Source: Daucus carota subsp. sativus (taxonomy: Eukaryota > Streptophyta > Magnoliopsida > Apiales > Apiaceae). From it: DNA of 64,000 nucleotides. Location of the stretch: the NCBI RefSeq assembly GCF_001625215.2, contig NC_030387.2, positions 40,323,606-40,387,605 of the forward strand, written 5' to 3'. This document shows positions 1-12,900 of this stretch, piece after piece; within the stretch, counting starts at the first letter, position 1; each line of letters starts with the position of its first letter. The notes beneath the pieces were generated by a model. It did not search any database. It saw only the letters and a program-made list of their open reading frames with translations, and was not told where the DNA came from. The position numbers and the translations under genes were made by a program.

Positions 1-1959
1 TTTGATGCAAAAGAAGATCTTATAAATAAGCCTAGAGGCCCTAGACCCTAGTCATCAAGAATTCAAGATGTCCCTTTGTTATGCTACTAATGCAGAGCTG
101 ACAAAGTGTTCTGGCATTTAAGGCAACAAAATGACACAAAGCTGCTCGAAGAGGTGTAGACTTTGTACGTCACCTCGTGCTCCCATATACTTAAAAAAAC
201 TATCCAAAACAATAAAGATACCTCATTAATATATCCAGACAGTTCTTGATCTGAAGAGAACATAAGCATTTGACGTGCGTCATTAATAGAAAGAGAGTCA
301 TATGCCTTTTCGCTGCATCCAGCTATTTCGTCCCTGTAAATGACCATCCATACTTTTCAGTGTTTAAAAACTAAAGTTTGACGAGGTGATATAACAATGG
401 ATGACTGATGCTTAGTTCTGTTGACACTTTTTGAGGCCTTCAATTATGATGCAAATATCCTTGTTCAAACTTGAAAGCAAGCATTATCGCGGTTATTAGC
501 ATATTTGAGGAAAATAAGTCTACATGCAGGTCAAACAAATTACCTGACTGTTTTTGCTAGAAGATCCATGAAGTAAACATATGTTTCATGAGGAACCTTC
601 TGCCTAGCAGTCAATACCCGGTTGTAAGCACCTTCCATGAAGGATTGCTCCAACTCAACAGCATGATTGATGCAAGGATTCTCCAGTGCACTTGCTGAAA
701 GTAACTCCAATTCAGTGTGGAATTCAGCAATTCTGTTCTGCACAAGGAGTCTCAGAAGATTGAGACCCAAAATGGGAAACTCCTGCTGAGATTGTGGAAG
801 GCGGTCCCTGGTTCATCAGAAAAATGAGACAATGCATAACAATTGAGTTTAACCTACTGATTGATAAAAGAAGCCTTGACAATTACGGTAAAATAGTGAA
901 AGAAACATTTAAGTAGCCTGGTCAACCAAATATATCAGCCTTCGATCAGTGCACCGCACAAGTGGCGATGTTATAATTTTGTAATTTTAAACCACTGGTC
1001 CAACATCTATTCTATTTACAACAATCATTTTGAGTGACATTTTCTGCAAGGAGGAAATATATATTTGAAATTAACAGGAATACCTACCCTGCATCTGTGT
1101 AATAAGGCTTCAGCTGAAAGAAGTCCCTCTCAAAAGCATCCTGATCTTCAGTCTTAACACTCAATATGACTGCATGCTCATATATGTCCCCTGAAAGATT
1201 TAAGATACAAACCTTAGCTAGATAGAATATATTATTTTGATTAACAAGAATATAAAGAGGTTGCCAATTAGATGTTCTTATTAGCCCACAACTGTCAACA
1301 ATACTCCATACACTCATACCCATATTGCTTAGAGAAAAATAAAATAAAAAATTCACTCCAACAAATTAATGACTGTAAAGCTAATTTGTTAAAACAACCA
1401 TACCTGTTTTTTCCCATATAGATTACCTATCAATTAATGATGTTAGTAATGCTGTATATTTAGCTATCTTTGATTTTCATCAAAATAATATAGATTCGTA
1501 AAAATAGAAACTCGAAGAAGCATTCTGAACTTCTGATACAATTGTTAGACAAATCATATGCACATTGCACAGCTTGGTCAATGGTCAAGCATATATAAGC
1601 ATTATGTTCATACAATACACCACTGAGCTCATACTTCATACTGCAACCTATTGCCACACTTCTGAAGGCGAACAGGAACTCGAGAAAACCATAATCATAC
1701 TGAATATACTAACTAGTACACTTAAAATTGTTACATACCTCGCCCCTCAAAAACAAACAACGGATAGTATAAGCTCTATAGATAGGTTAACTTTATTTGC
1801 AAACTTAAACAATGAACACAACTTATATGTGCAACGAGAACTGTAAGCAACTAAAGAGGAAGAGATGCAAAAATGTGAACCAAGTTAACAATGAATATTT
1901 CCTCTCGTATAATTTTTTAACCACTAGAATTGATGTTTACCAACACTAGTACTATGAAG

Positions 1960-2004
<45 letters not shown>

Positions 2005-3206
2005 TTTATATTTAGGGGGGAAGGGGATAAAACAATGTACAATAGAACGCCTATACAATAATATTTTTGGGACCAGGAAAAATATTTTTATAGGCCATAA
2101 GGACTTTATTCCTAAAAGAAAGTATTTTTACACATATAGAGTTGCGAACATAAATTTTAATTATTACAAGGTGGTTATTCATAGGTTATACTTTTATAAA
2201 GAGTAGTTAGAAACATTACTTGCTACAGTCAACTCATGTATTGCACTAGGTGTTGCTTCGAATAATGGAGGAAGACTTCGGAATGCCGTCAGCAAAACCT
2301 GAAATATACATATATAACACACTATATAAGGTAACCTCAAGACTCAGAAAATAATAAAAAAAAAAAAGATCAGGTAACAAAATAAGATAATAAGATCAGA
2401 GGAGTCCATTAATGGATAGGTAAATTCCTTTTAGACCCTGAGTAAATTTAATCTTATCAGCTTCAATATCTTTATACGACCATATTTAAGAATCTCAAAA
2501 ATATATATATATATTCAGCTAGAGGCGTAATTCATTTGCCCTTGTTTTCACCCGTCACAAAAAGCATATTATAAATCTACCTCGGATATGCATTAAAAGT
2601 AATAACCACCAATCAATACACAAAAACAAAAAGATTATGTAACGGAAAACCATATCCTCCAATCAGCTCTAACAATTGTTATACATGATTCTCTCTCTCC
2701 CGCTCTCCCACCCTCTCCCTCCCACGCTCTCTCCCTCTCTCCCACTCACCTCTCTCTGTCTCTCTCTCTGTCTCTCTCTTCCACTCATCTCTCTCTGTCT
2801 CTCTCTCCCACTCATCTGTCTCTCTCTCTCCCTCTCCTTCACCCTCTCCCACTCATCTCTTTCCCACACTGCTCTCAGCATATAACACACCACACTAGCA
2901 AGCAACACCACACACATAAATGCAGTTAACGATAGGCTAAACTATAATCAGCACAATTACACAACCCATTCCACTAGATACACAGACCCCCAACATATAA
3001 ATGCAATTCACATTATTAGCATAATAACATGTAATATAGGCACATAAAACCCTAGATTGATTAAAATGAATGAATAAATTAGGGCGTGCATAACAACAGA
3101 CCTTGAGTTGAGAAAGGAGAGTTGCGCATTTATCGAAGTCGTTACGGACCAAGGCGGCTTTGAATAGCTCACACAATTGCGATACTTCTGATAGCTTTGG
3201 ATCCAT
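1..3206 (-). CDS. RPN12A: 26S proteasome lid subunit RPN12 (PSMD8 homologue), 3' end outside the window
   Basis: RPN12 is a non-ATPase subunit of the 19S regulatory particle lid and acts in cytosolic and nuclear ubiquitin-dependent proteolysis. Five coding exons are readable on the minus strand with GT-AG borders and consistent phase: 3206-3102, 2298-2220, 1190-1088, 807-544 and 333-222. Together they give 221 codons starting MDPKLSEVSQ, with the family hallmarks YEHAVILSVKTEDQDAFERD, GLNLLRLLVQNRIAEFHTEL, YVYFMDLLAKTVRDEIAGCS and DARQMLMFSSDQEL. The last exon, expected to encode about 45 residues starting near EHPEWE, is not found between 1 and 221, so the gene runs off the left edge. Exon 1 begins at the only suitable ATG. 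I see no lesion in the visible part. The identification rests on strong similarity to the plant RPN12 family as I know it. Confidence 0.95.
1964..2001. repeat. (CA)n microsatellite in RPN12 intron
   Basis: An uninterrupted CA dinucleotide run of about 19 units lies in the intron between RPN12 exons 2 and 3. It is likely polymorphic. Confidence 0.9.
2691..2875. repeat. CT-rich low-complexity tract in RPN12 intron 1
   Basis: An imperfect CTCTCTC/TCCC tract of about 185 bases lies inside RPN12 intron 1. Open frames across it on either strand (Ser/Pro/Leu-rich or Arg/Glu-rich) come from the composition and are not genes. Confidence 0.85.
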
Positions 3207-3269
3207 CTGCTCTCGTCTCTCTCTCCTCTCCGCAATGTCGATTTGTAGAGACTAGAGCCCCGCAACTAC

Positions 3270-5217
3270 ACTATAACCGTTTTGACCAACCCCGAAGACT
3301 TGTTAAAATAAACAATAAATATTTTAGGAATCCAAACTTTTATTCATTTATCATTCTGATAATATTATTTATCTGCTGAGATTTTACATGTTAGGAATTA
3401 TGAGTGTTATAAAAAATATCAATCGGATTTAGTGAAAACAAGAAGTAAAAATTAATGAAAAGATTTAAACAGTTAGCGAATTGTGAAATACAGAATAATC
3501 GAAATTTCATACACTGGAGTATTCTTTTTACATGATCCCTTAAATTTCATATTCGAAATTGCTATTGGATATATTCACTATAATAACCAATTTAATACAT
3601 TTAGATTGTTGTCAGTAACTCTCCAATTTTTGATGTAGAAGATCCAGATCCATATTTTATGATCGTTCAATAGGGAAAAAAAAATATTCTTTTTTCGCAA
3701 AAATGAGAAATAGAGTACACAAAGATTTATTTATTAATTCCGATTCTTCTGTAGAATTGAATACTTCATTCAAGAATTCTTTTGATCCAATCCGTAGGAA
3801 TTCCTCGATTTGATCATTTTCCTTCTTTTTGTTGAATATCTTGTTCATGCATAATTTATCGTTATTTCTTAGCCTCTAATAAGTTACTAACATAGTTTAT
3901 AAATATCAAAATTTTAAAAATTCCATCGTATATGATTAAACTACGAAAACTTGTGAATAAATATCCTGCTCTAAGGCATCACCTTATAAAGGTCATAACA
4001 TTTATAAGGTCATAACATGTAACTCTTGAGATTTTAAAACAGTTTGAACACAATATAGGGAAAAAATACAGGTAGACAGCAAAATAAAAGGAATTTTATG
4101 AAAGACTTGTTTTACTGTGACCACTGTAACACTCTATTTGGAGACAACATGCAACCGAAATTATAACAAGGAAAGTTCTGCTCAGAAATCAACAAATTCT
4201 TGAAACATTTTGGTATAGTAGAATACATCATATAAGTTCTTCAGCTACAAAAACTAGTTACCAGCATTTGTACCATACAAACCACAACTAAGAACGACTA
4301 CTCTGAGGCTTGAGCTAGATGCCACATGAGTGTTTCTGCTCTGGCCTCTGAGAGTGCAGCAATTGATGATTACTATTCTAGTTTTAGGAACAAAGTGCCT
4401 ATAAGCACTTACATGTAGAGCTTAACAATATATACCGTATATATACCGTGCTTGGTTATACAAAAACGTAACTGCACACCAAGAGTACCGGAATATCTGT
4501 AATTTGTAAAGTGGGGAGTGACTGAAGTTACATCTAAGAAAATTTGCAATATGTTAAAGAGACCGCCATAAGACAGGAAGCACACGAAATGCAATGACAC
4601 AAGTATCAGAATACCAGGTATTTTTATAATATACACATTTTTAAAATGCACAGACTTTTTCAAGAGAACAAAGCTAACATTTGAGGATAAGTAGTGTAGT
4701 GATAAACGGAAGGCAGAGTACAAAGTGTATGAAATCTTTGGTTGCAATTACTGGCCGGATGCAGAGTTGCAAAGCCTGCAAATTCCATTCTACTTAATTC
4801 ACCAAATTTAAAGCTTAGACTAAAATTTACAAAACTACAGGAACAACTAACATGCAGAAGAATGTTGCAAGACCACGGCCAAAACCCTTACATTAAACTT
4901 GCAGCTAATAACACTAAACCTAGTAGCAGCAGTAAATAAATCCACAAAATATTCTGGTAATGGTAACAAGTAACAACTGTTTCTAAAAGAAATTCATTTA
5001 CTAGAATTACTTCATTAGCATTATGTAAAAACATGAGGCAAACAAATACTTACATCCCCATTCCTGTGCATATTAAGTCTCTGATTTCTACTACAATATA
5101 AGGGGAAACAGGGAGATTGCAGGAGAAATTGCGAGGTGTACTAGCAGCAACATCATATATCTACAGGGTACTCTATTATCAGAAAGTAAAGCAAGTCCTC
5201 CTTCAACAACACATTCC
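3270..5217. other. Spacer between RPN12 promoter and HMG-box 3' end
   Basis: AT-rich DNA with no convincing gene. The left part holds the RPN12 5' flank and the right part should contain the HMG-box 3' UTR. A 190-base minus-strand open frame at 3657-3848 has a plastid-like Lys/Asn/Phe-rich composition but no start context or domain that I recognise. Confidence 0.5.
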
Positions 5218-7165
5218 TCAAGCATCATCTTCATCCTACAAACAGTAATGTGCAGAGTGTTAATAAATCAGTAGATCAACAGCAATACCATGTAATGTAA
5301 ACAAAAAAGTAAACATGTATTTGTGCACACATCTTTACCCTTAACTGCATCATAAACCTCGGACTTGGAGTTACCCGATCCCTCATCATTAGACCCAGCC
5401 TAGATTCAGTCCAGTGTCATGTTTTCAACACAACAAAAGCAGATACGCCATATATGAATAAAAACAATTAAGAAGTAGACACCTGTTCCCTTTCATAGGT
5501 TTGCATTTTCTTTTCATATTCCTTCTTCCTCTGCTCCGCCTTAGCTACATACGAAGCTTTCTCCTACATAGAAATAAAAATACCATGTTAAGTGTTAACA
5601 CACACTAATGCTTGCTGTTAAACATGAAATGAACACACAATTGAATTAGATAAACAAATCAGACCAATGCAATCAATAATTGTAGACATTAACTAAGAAA
5701 CAAAAACAGAAATACATAAGGCCTGTGACATCTGTTTAATCAATCGACATATATACATTAACTAAGAAACAAACACGGAAATACATACAGCCTGTGACAT
5801 TGACTTCCATTTCTCACCCCCAGCTTTAGCAACCTGTCTGAAATTTAATTAGTATTAAATATAAACATAACTGTCAGAGTTACAACAATAGAAACCAGTT
5901 ACTTACTGTACCAAAAGACTGATTTGCATTTCCAGGATTATTTTCCCTAAACTCAGCTCGAAAGGTCTCCCTGCAGCAAGCACAAGTTGACTTGAATCAT
6001 ACACATCAAAAGAACAATAAACAGATATTTAGCAAAAAAAAAAAACAATAAACAGAAAGCTGGATAGCAATGCTGCTAAATCACGTACATGAAAATGAAG
6101 AAAGCAGTTGCCGGCCTCTTAGGCTTGTTAGGATCCTTGGCTACCTTATCCTTCTTAGTCTTTCGCTTCACAGCAAGCCTGTCACTATTACCAACACAGA
6201 TCAAACAGTACATAGATATCCGTATCAAGGTAACAATACAACATGAAAGCATCTGGACATAGATATGCAAATTACAGAGGATCAAAATATTATACAGAAA
6301 ACTACGCAAATCACCACATAGATCAAACTGAGTACAGATAAAATTGAAGCCTATCACTATTACAAACACAGATTAAACAGTACACAGAAGTATTCTTATC
6401 AACCTTACAAACCGAGATGAAAGCTTATACCGAAAGATACATCAGAGAGAATCAAATACTATCTATACACAGAAATACACAAATCACCGTATAGATCAAA
6501 CTGAGTACAGATCAAGCTGAAGACTGTCACTGTTACAAACACAGATCAAACAGTAACATATATCCTTATCAACGTAACAAAGCGAGGTAAACTCTTATGC
6601 AAAGAGGATCAAACATCATACACAAATTTAAACAAATCACCACAGAGATAAAAAAGAATATAGATAGACCTCTACATAATCAGTATAAACAGAGAGAGAA
6701 TGAAACAACTTATAAATTACACGAATGATATTCACACTGAAACGTAAAAATACGCAATCACCACATAGATCAAACATTATATACGCAAATCATGCAACGA
6801 ACAGATCAGAACAGACTATAGATAAAACTAATACATCATCACTGTAAACAAAGTTATGACAGAACAACTAATAGATTACAATAATGATATTCATATTCAT
6901 ATCGAAACGTAGAAATACGGTGAGAGACGCGCAATCAGCGAAGAGATCAAACATTATGCAGAGAAATACACAAATCGCGCCAGAGATCAAACCGAATATA
7001 CATAAAACTATACAAATCAGTGCAAACAAAGAGATGATAGAACAAATTATCGATTACATGGATTGTATTCATGTCAAAACGTAAAAATACGGTGAGATCA
7101 AGAATTCAAGATACTAACCGACTATCAGCAGTTGAAGTTTCGATGATTTTCTTGAGTCCTTTCAT
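5218..7165 (-). CDS. HMG-box DNA-binding protein, HMGB2/3 type
   Basis: This is a small nuclear chromatin protein with one HMG box that binds and bends DNA without sequence specificity. Coding exons on the minus strand are 7165-7119, 6178-6089, 5970-5907, 5833-5789, 5563-5483, 5399-5339 and a terminal piece at 5235. A basic N-terminus (KRKTKKDKVAKDPNKPKRP) precedes the box (residues about 35-105), including PATAFFIFM, ENNPGN and GEKWKSMS. The tail is short and only weakly acidic. A canonical donor after 5339 leaves phase 1, so the last exon reads one codon and then TGA at 5233-5231, giving about 130 residues ending VKG. If one base fewer were used, the exon would read DEDDA and stop at 5218. 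Plant HMGBs usually have a longer acidic tail. A further GT-AG intron interrupts the 5' UTR at roughly 7190-7274. Confidence 0.88.
5693..5800. repeat. Tandem duplication over the HMG exon-4 donor region
   Basis: The segment containing the end of HMG exon 4 and its donor (about 5756-5800) has a diverged second copy directly beside it (about 5690-5731). Both copies contain AACTAAGAAACAAA and GCCTGTGACAT on the plus strand. The second copy has lost the donor GT, so it is probably a non-functional exon relic. Confidence 0.6.
6181..7090. repeat. ~172-bp degenerate tandem repeat in HMG intron 1
   Basis: The motif GTCACTATTACCAACACAGA recurs at about 6181, 6353 and 6526, a spacing of 172-173 bases. 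A more diverged unit follows near 6836. Each unit also contains ATCACCACATAGATCAAACTGA-like and CAGAGGATCAAA-like segments. The array fills most of the 940-base intron 1 of the HMG-box gene. Confidence 0.75.
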
Positions 7166-7499
7166 TCTGATCGTTGATTCAAACCTGCTGATCACAAACA
7201 AGAGCGTAATTAACACAAATATGTAAGTAAATCAACGCTGAAATATGTACGGACGTATATACCAATACGTACAGGTTAAGCGAGGTTGAAGAAGCAGAAG
7301 TGATGATAGTGAGAGAGATGAGAAAATGGAATATGGAATGAAAGAAGCAGCAGTGCTAATGATACAAAGCGAGGAGCAAAGTGTGATATATGTTCGCCAA
7401 CGCGAGGGATGTGAAGGATTTAGGCGGGATTTAAAAAGTATCTGTGCCGCTTAATTTTTCTGGTTTGTTGGGCTGCCAAGTTTTGGTTTTCGGGCCTGG

Positions 7500-7691
7500 G
7501 TTATAACTTGCGCGGTGATTAATCAAAATTAGTCACCGATTAATCTCTGTTCCGTAGCTCGCCGAACTGATTAAATCTCCGATTAATCACTGATTAATCC
7601 GATTAATCCCCGATCAATTCAATTAATCACCGATTAATCCATGTTCCGTGATTTCACCGATTAAGTCCGATTCTCGTTTTTTATAACACTG
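7500..7691. mobile_element. GATTAATC-rich hAT-type MITE, degraded copy
   Basis: The segment is built from many GATTAATC / CGATTAATC words and ends in AACACTG, the terminus of the better preserved copy at 59959-60298. The left end is decayed and no clear target duplication remains. Confidence 0.5.
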
Positions 7692-7908
7692 TTGTAGGCG
7701 AGTTCTCGATTATGGAGTTCGAAATCGAAAAAGTCAAAAACCGGATTATCGAATAGATAGAAAAATCTAATTGAGTTGGCACAAAGTATATCCACATGGA
7801 CCACATTTTGTTCTGTGTGAGAGTACCATTAGAAATTAATGTGTTACTCTAAAATATGCTTGCAAAAGAAGTGATCTTGTAGAAATTCAATAAGATGATT
7901 TTTTTATA

Positions 7909-8742
7909 CCAGCTTATAGCCCGTGCAAGGCACAGGAGGCTTTTTAATTATTTATAAACTTTTTAAATATATTTTAAATGGTGTGGAAAAATTTAATTTA
8001 TAAATAATAAATTAAAATTTTCAATAAAATAAAATTCGAAATTATGATTTGTTTGTAAGTTAGAACTTTGATAAATACAGCACCACAGCCATTAATGGTT
8101 TCAAATAAATTATTTTAATCAAGCAATTCCTTTTCTCGTATGTATCATGCCAAAGTATTAAATTCTATCTATCAAATTTTAATATATTTTGAGTGGAATA
8201 CGTTATGCCAACTCCTATTAGATTATATTAATAAATGTATTTTATATTAAAATTATTATAATGTGATTTAAATATTTTTCAAAAAATTATATGGTTCTAA
8301 ATTAAAATTGATAAACATAATTTGTTTTGAATTAAGAAAAGGAATCATAAATATGCAATAAGAAGGTAGAATCTATTTTGGATTAAGAAAAAGTTTTTGT
8401 ATTTGTTCCTCACATAAATCCGGCTTATTAATTTTAAAATATTATTATAAAAAAATTGTGACGGTGAGATTTATATGATTCTACGAATAAAACTGGTGGG
8501 AAATATTTATTTAGGATTAAAAAAAATCATATACATGTGAAAGACAGAATTTGTTTTGGATTCAGAAAAGGAATTATAAACATGCGAGTAGATATCAGTT
8601 GCCTTCTTAGAACAGAATTTAATTTTATTCCAATCTAACGGTGCTTATTTGTTCAATATAAGATCCAACGGATGATAAGTTTTTGGACCAGAGGACCATC
8701 CGACCAAATTATATCCCTTACGCTTATTATATAAAAATATAT
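7909..8742 (-). mobile_element. Candidate non-autonomous Helitron
   Basis: Read on the minus strand, the right side begins near 8742 with an AT-rich leader and then GATATAATTTGGTCGGATGG and TCATCCGTTGGATCTTATAT, wording I associate with plant Helitron 5' regions. The left side ends with a GC hairpin (CCTGTGCCTTGCACGGG) followed about 10 bases later by CTGG and then T, which fits the CTRR-T rule. There is no coding capacity. The 5' TC is not clearly preserved, so the right border is approximate. Confidence 0.5.
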
Positions 8743-9922
8743 AATTCGTATATTTTGAATTATAATATTAAAATAATATTTCCAGTGAAGTTTGATAACG
8801 AAATTACGACAAATTTCCACAAATATTGAAAAATAGTGTAAAAATATGACTGTTCAAAAAAGCTGTTTTTTTTGCCATATAAAAAAAAGCTATTTTTAAT
8901 TATCAAAGTTTTTGAAACCCGTTATTGCTCTCTACAATAGCAATGTCAAGCATAACCTAAACCAACGGTTGTAATTAAATATTTTTATAATTAATTTAAA
9001 ATTATTTAGTTATCATATATATATATATATATATATTAATAGTCACCATCCTAAAATATTTATTAAATATTTACTTGCATAAATAAATAAATAAATAAAT
9101 AAATAAATAGATATAAATATAAATTCAATTTCTATGACCTATGTTTTTCTGTTCAACCCTTTCTTGGATATCAAATAAATATTAACATAGACCTTTGAAC
9201 ACTCGTTATCATTAAGAAAAAGAAAAATTCCAAAATTAGAAAAAGAGACAACATTTAATAATATACTGTATAAAAATTAATTAAAGAAGATCAAAGCATG
9301 CATTATGTTTACAAGGATTATAAACAATTATACACTTCAAAATAACTTCTTTATTCTTGGGGGAACATGTGGATATATTTTCTATCTTTAGATTTCATCA
9401 GTTAAGTCTCTTAATAGGCAAAGAATTATTGCAGCAAAATTTTCACAAATTTATGCCCACCAACAGAGATTTTTGCCAATTAATAGAGGTATTAAGATAG
9501 TCTGAGGTTAAAGATAGTCATTAGCCACAAATTGTATCATCATTGCGAGAATGTCAACCAATCTGAGTATCAATTTATCAGAAATTTTACCTTATAGTAC
9601 AAAAATATTCACAAAGTAGAATATTGCTTCTAACCGAATTTTAAAATAATCTGGATTTAATATCATTGCATTGGAAGATAATTACAAAGGCCTCAATCCA
9701 AACTGAAGGCCAAAAAGTATAAAACCAAAAAGGAAGCAACACTAGAACTAACTAGGCAAGTTTATCCTCAAACTGACCTGGCTTAAAGACCATGCTAATG
9801 GCTAAGAAGGTTAGACTGATTCATGGCTTTGCCGATATGTTGTATAATCGTGGTTGTGTGGTTTACTACTCAAACTGCTCTCTGTACGTACGTTTCAAGA
9901 TTTTAGACCTATGGTTGTCCCG
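8743..9922. other. AT-rich spacer and PERK 3' UTR
   Basis: No supported gene. The part nearest 9922 should be the 3' UTR of the PERK transcript. The rest is low-complexity AT-rich sequence with microsatellites. Confidence 0.5.
9018..9109. repeat. AT and AAAT microsatellites
   Basis: A (TA)n run near 9018-9036 is followed by an (AAAT)n run at 9081-9109. Both lie in the AT-rich spacer downstream of the PERK gene. Confidence 0.8.
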
Positions 9923-12900
9923 CTAGCTCTTCCAGCTGCTCTGCGACTGATTGAAGATTTCAGAACTATAGTCTTGACTTCCAAATGCCATCCGCTGAAA
10001 CAATCTGATCTCTGCAGATTGTTGTCTGGAGTCATAAATTTCACTTTGTCCAGGTTTTACTCCATTGGTTAGATCTGAGAACTCAAGCATAGAATCTAGA
10101 GCTCTCACTACCTAAGAATGTGGAAATGTACAGGAAGACATTGTTAAGGTATGTCATAGCTGAAGAAGATTGTGTTGGAAGAGAGTCCAAGTTTAGATGA
10201 TTAATATATACCTGGCTCATCCGTGGCCTCTTTGTAGCTAAGTGACGAACACAAGCTGCTGCTGCTTCAATCATCCGGAAAACCTCATGTTCAACGTAAT
10301 TCTTCTCAAGCCTCGGATCTACTATCTCTGCAAAGTCTTGCTTGTCCAGGGCTTGTGTTAGTAAAGGGCGAGCCTGCAGGAAATGTTTCGCACGCAATTA
10401 CTTGCTTATATTCTCACATTAAGCATATCAGTGTAGGAATCACACCAAGGAAGATTGTATAAAGAAACGAAGGTCCAAATGCACTACTACATAGCATACA
10501 TATCAAAATGCAACAACAATAGTTTCTCTCATCATCTGTTTAGCGGTCAAACTTAACTGTTCTGAAAGAACTAAGATCACCGGGTGATGGTGTTTATTTT
10601 GCTCTTTATTTTTGTTAGGAACTGTTTGTCTCTCCTCTATAGCTCTGAAGTATCAAGATCATGAGACAATTGGCAAATAAATATTTGACGGCGAAACTAA
10701 GCATAACGATTATGACAAAAATAAAAGTTTGCACCTATCAGAGTATCGAAAAACAAAACAAAAATATGTAACTATGGTCTTGTAAAGGAACAAATTTTCT
10801 ACAACTTTTCTTTTGCTATGCATTTCATAGCAGAGGGACAGGGGATAGTACTTGGAAGCTAAGATCAGCATGGAGGTGTGTTGAATCAATATTGAACTGA
10901 ATTTAAATTGTTTGTAATTTATGTCACTGTGACCAATCTTAAATTGCAATACAATCAACAGTAGTTGAAATTTGAGTGCATTGGAGAACTAACAGTTTTT
11001 ACAGAGCGGGCTTTTGCTTTTACAGCCAAACCAAAGGCATGAGTAAGGCAAGCACAAAAATATAAAAACTCATGGGTTTCTATATACTAATGCAGTTTTT
11101 GCATGTAAGAAAACTGATATAAAGTAGTGTCTGAACGGCGACATAGGTGCTCCCAGTGCTATAAGGGGTCTAAAATTTGATTCCTCCCCACCCCCGCCCC
11201 AAAATCCTAAACTTATAACTATCCCTAACCAAAGGCATGATAAAGGCAAAAGCCCAAAAGAACTAACACACGATTTTCTACAAACATACTAGTTTACTCT
11301 TTGCATGTAAGAACTAATACCTGGATCCCCTTCCCCCAATAACTAAAAAGATAATAGCTGTGGCAAGAAAAAAAAATCATAAGTGCCTAAAAATATTATT
11401 TTATCTCTCATGACGAGAATGAGTAATAAAAAACATATCTTACTCAAGAAAATCTATGGATTTTGACAATACTGGAGTAAACACATAGTTGACATGAATT
11501 TTGTATCCTTTACCATATCCTAGTCATTCTTCATTTCTTCTATATATGCAGCTTTTCTTATTTTATTGGGAAACAAAGGAATTATAATGTTGAGCCTGGT
11601 AGCATTCTGTTCCAAGGCCAATGAAGTTAAAGTTTGTTGCAACTTAACCCCGAAAACATGTTGAACAACAAATTTCCTTTTACCCTTTTATATAATGAGG
11701 TTCATCATTCATGAGGTGAAACATACCCATTCAACAAGGCTCTCGTCACCCAGTGGCTGAGATCCATCCACAGGTTTACGCCCAGTGATGAGCTCTAAAA
11801 GAACTACTCCAAATGAGAAAACATCAGATTTCTCAGTCAGCTTGCCACTTGATGCATACTCGGGAGCCATGTACCTGACAAACAACCGGCCAAGACTCAT
11901 CAGATAAATTGTAAATAAAAAAGCGCAGGATTTAACCCTGATGATTGAACAGTTAAATAAATCAAGAAAAAACAAGGGTGTCACTACAGCATCAATTTAA
12001 GTACCCCCTAGGCCTTAGTACAGACAGCATATAACCCAACCATACTCAATAATCAGATTTTGAGTGATAAACCTAACAATACTAACTTATTATAGAGACA
12101 TACGCTCACTGTTACCCAGAATATTTGATTTTGTCCTCATACCCGTGTAAACCAGACATGACATGGGTCTGAGTATAAGATTTGAGTGGGATCCTTCATT
12201 GTGAAGCCGGACACCTTATCATGTAACCATCTCAGCTCAAAATGATATTGAAAGCCTAACAACTTGTTTGTAGAGATTAAGGTCCACTGATGACTATTCC
12301 TATGTTTTTTTTTTAATTTAAATTCTATGCCATGGATATGGCATATAATCGCGACTCCATGTTTTATTGGCAGACACAACGCTTTAAATTGTTAAATGTA
12401 GACACAATGCTTTAAATTGTAAAATGAATTAAGAATTTTAAGATTTTTCCTCATGCTAAGCTTATATACAGAGTCCCCGCACAACTGCCCAATTTCAGAT
12501 CCATATCCAAAAATCCTAATTGCTTTAAAAATTGAGGATCAAATACTTAACTCCGCACCTGTGTCCGACACCCGTAGCCGGTCTAAATAGATATGTTAGG
12601 CTAATCATATTGGGTTTAGTTCAGAACACAATAAAAATAGGGTTAAAAATCTAAGATAACTGGAAAAGAATCATATTTGATCCCAATAAACTTTCTCCAT
12701 CCCTACCAATATCCAAGAACACCACAACAATTTTAATGTTTCTATGTGCACCGGAGAACATACATCTCTAGAATCATATTCAATACATATTTTTGGTAAT
12801 ACAACTCCCAACAAATTAAACCCAACAAAATTGACTTTAATGCTCATAATTCAAATTAATAATAAAATTTAAAATTTATGACATCCAATCTGACCCATGT

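Noticed and set aside
2669-2917. Arg/Glu-rich and Ser/Leu/Pro-rich open frames over the CT tract
   Set aside because: Low-complexity DNA inside an RPN12 intron gives long frames by composition. The same applies to 52513-52941, 56710-57001 and 61985-62360.
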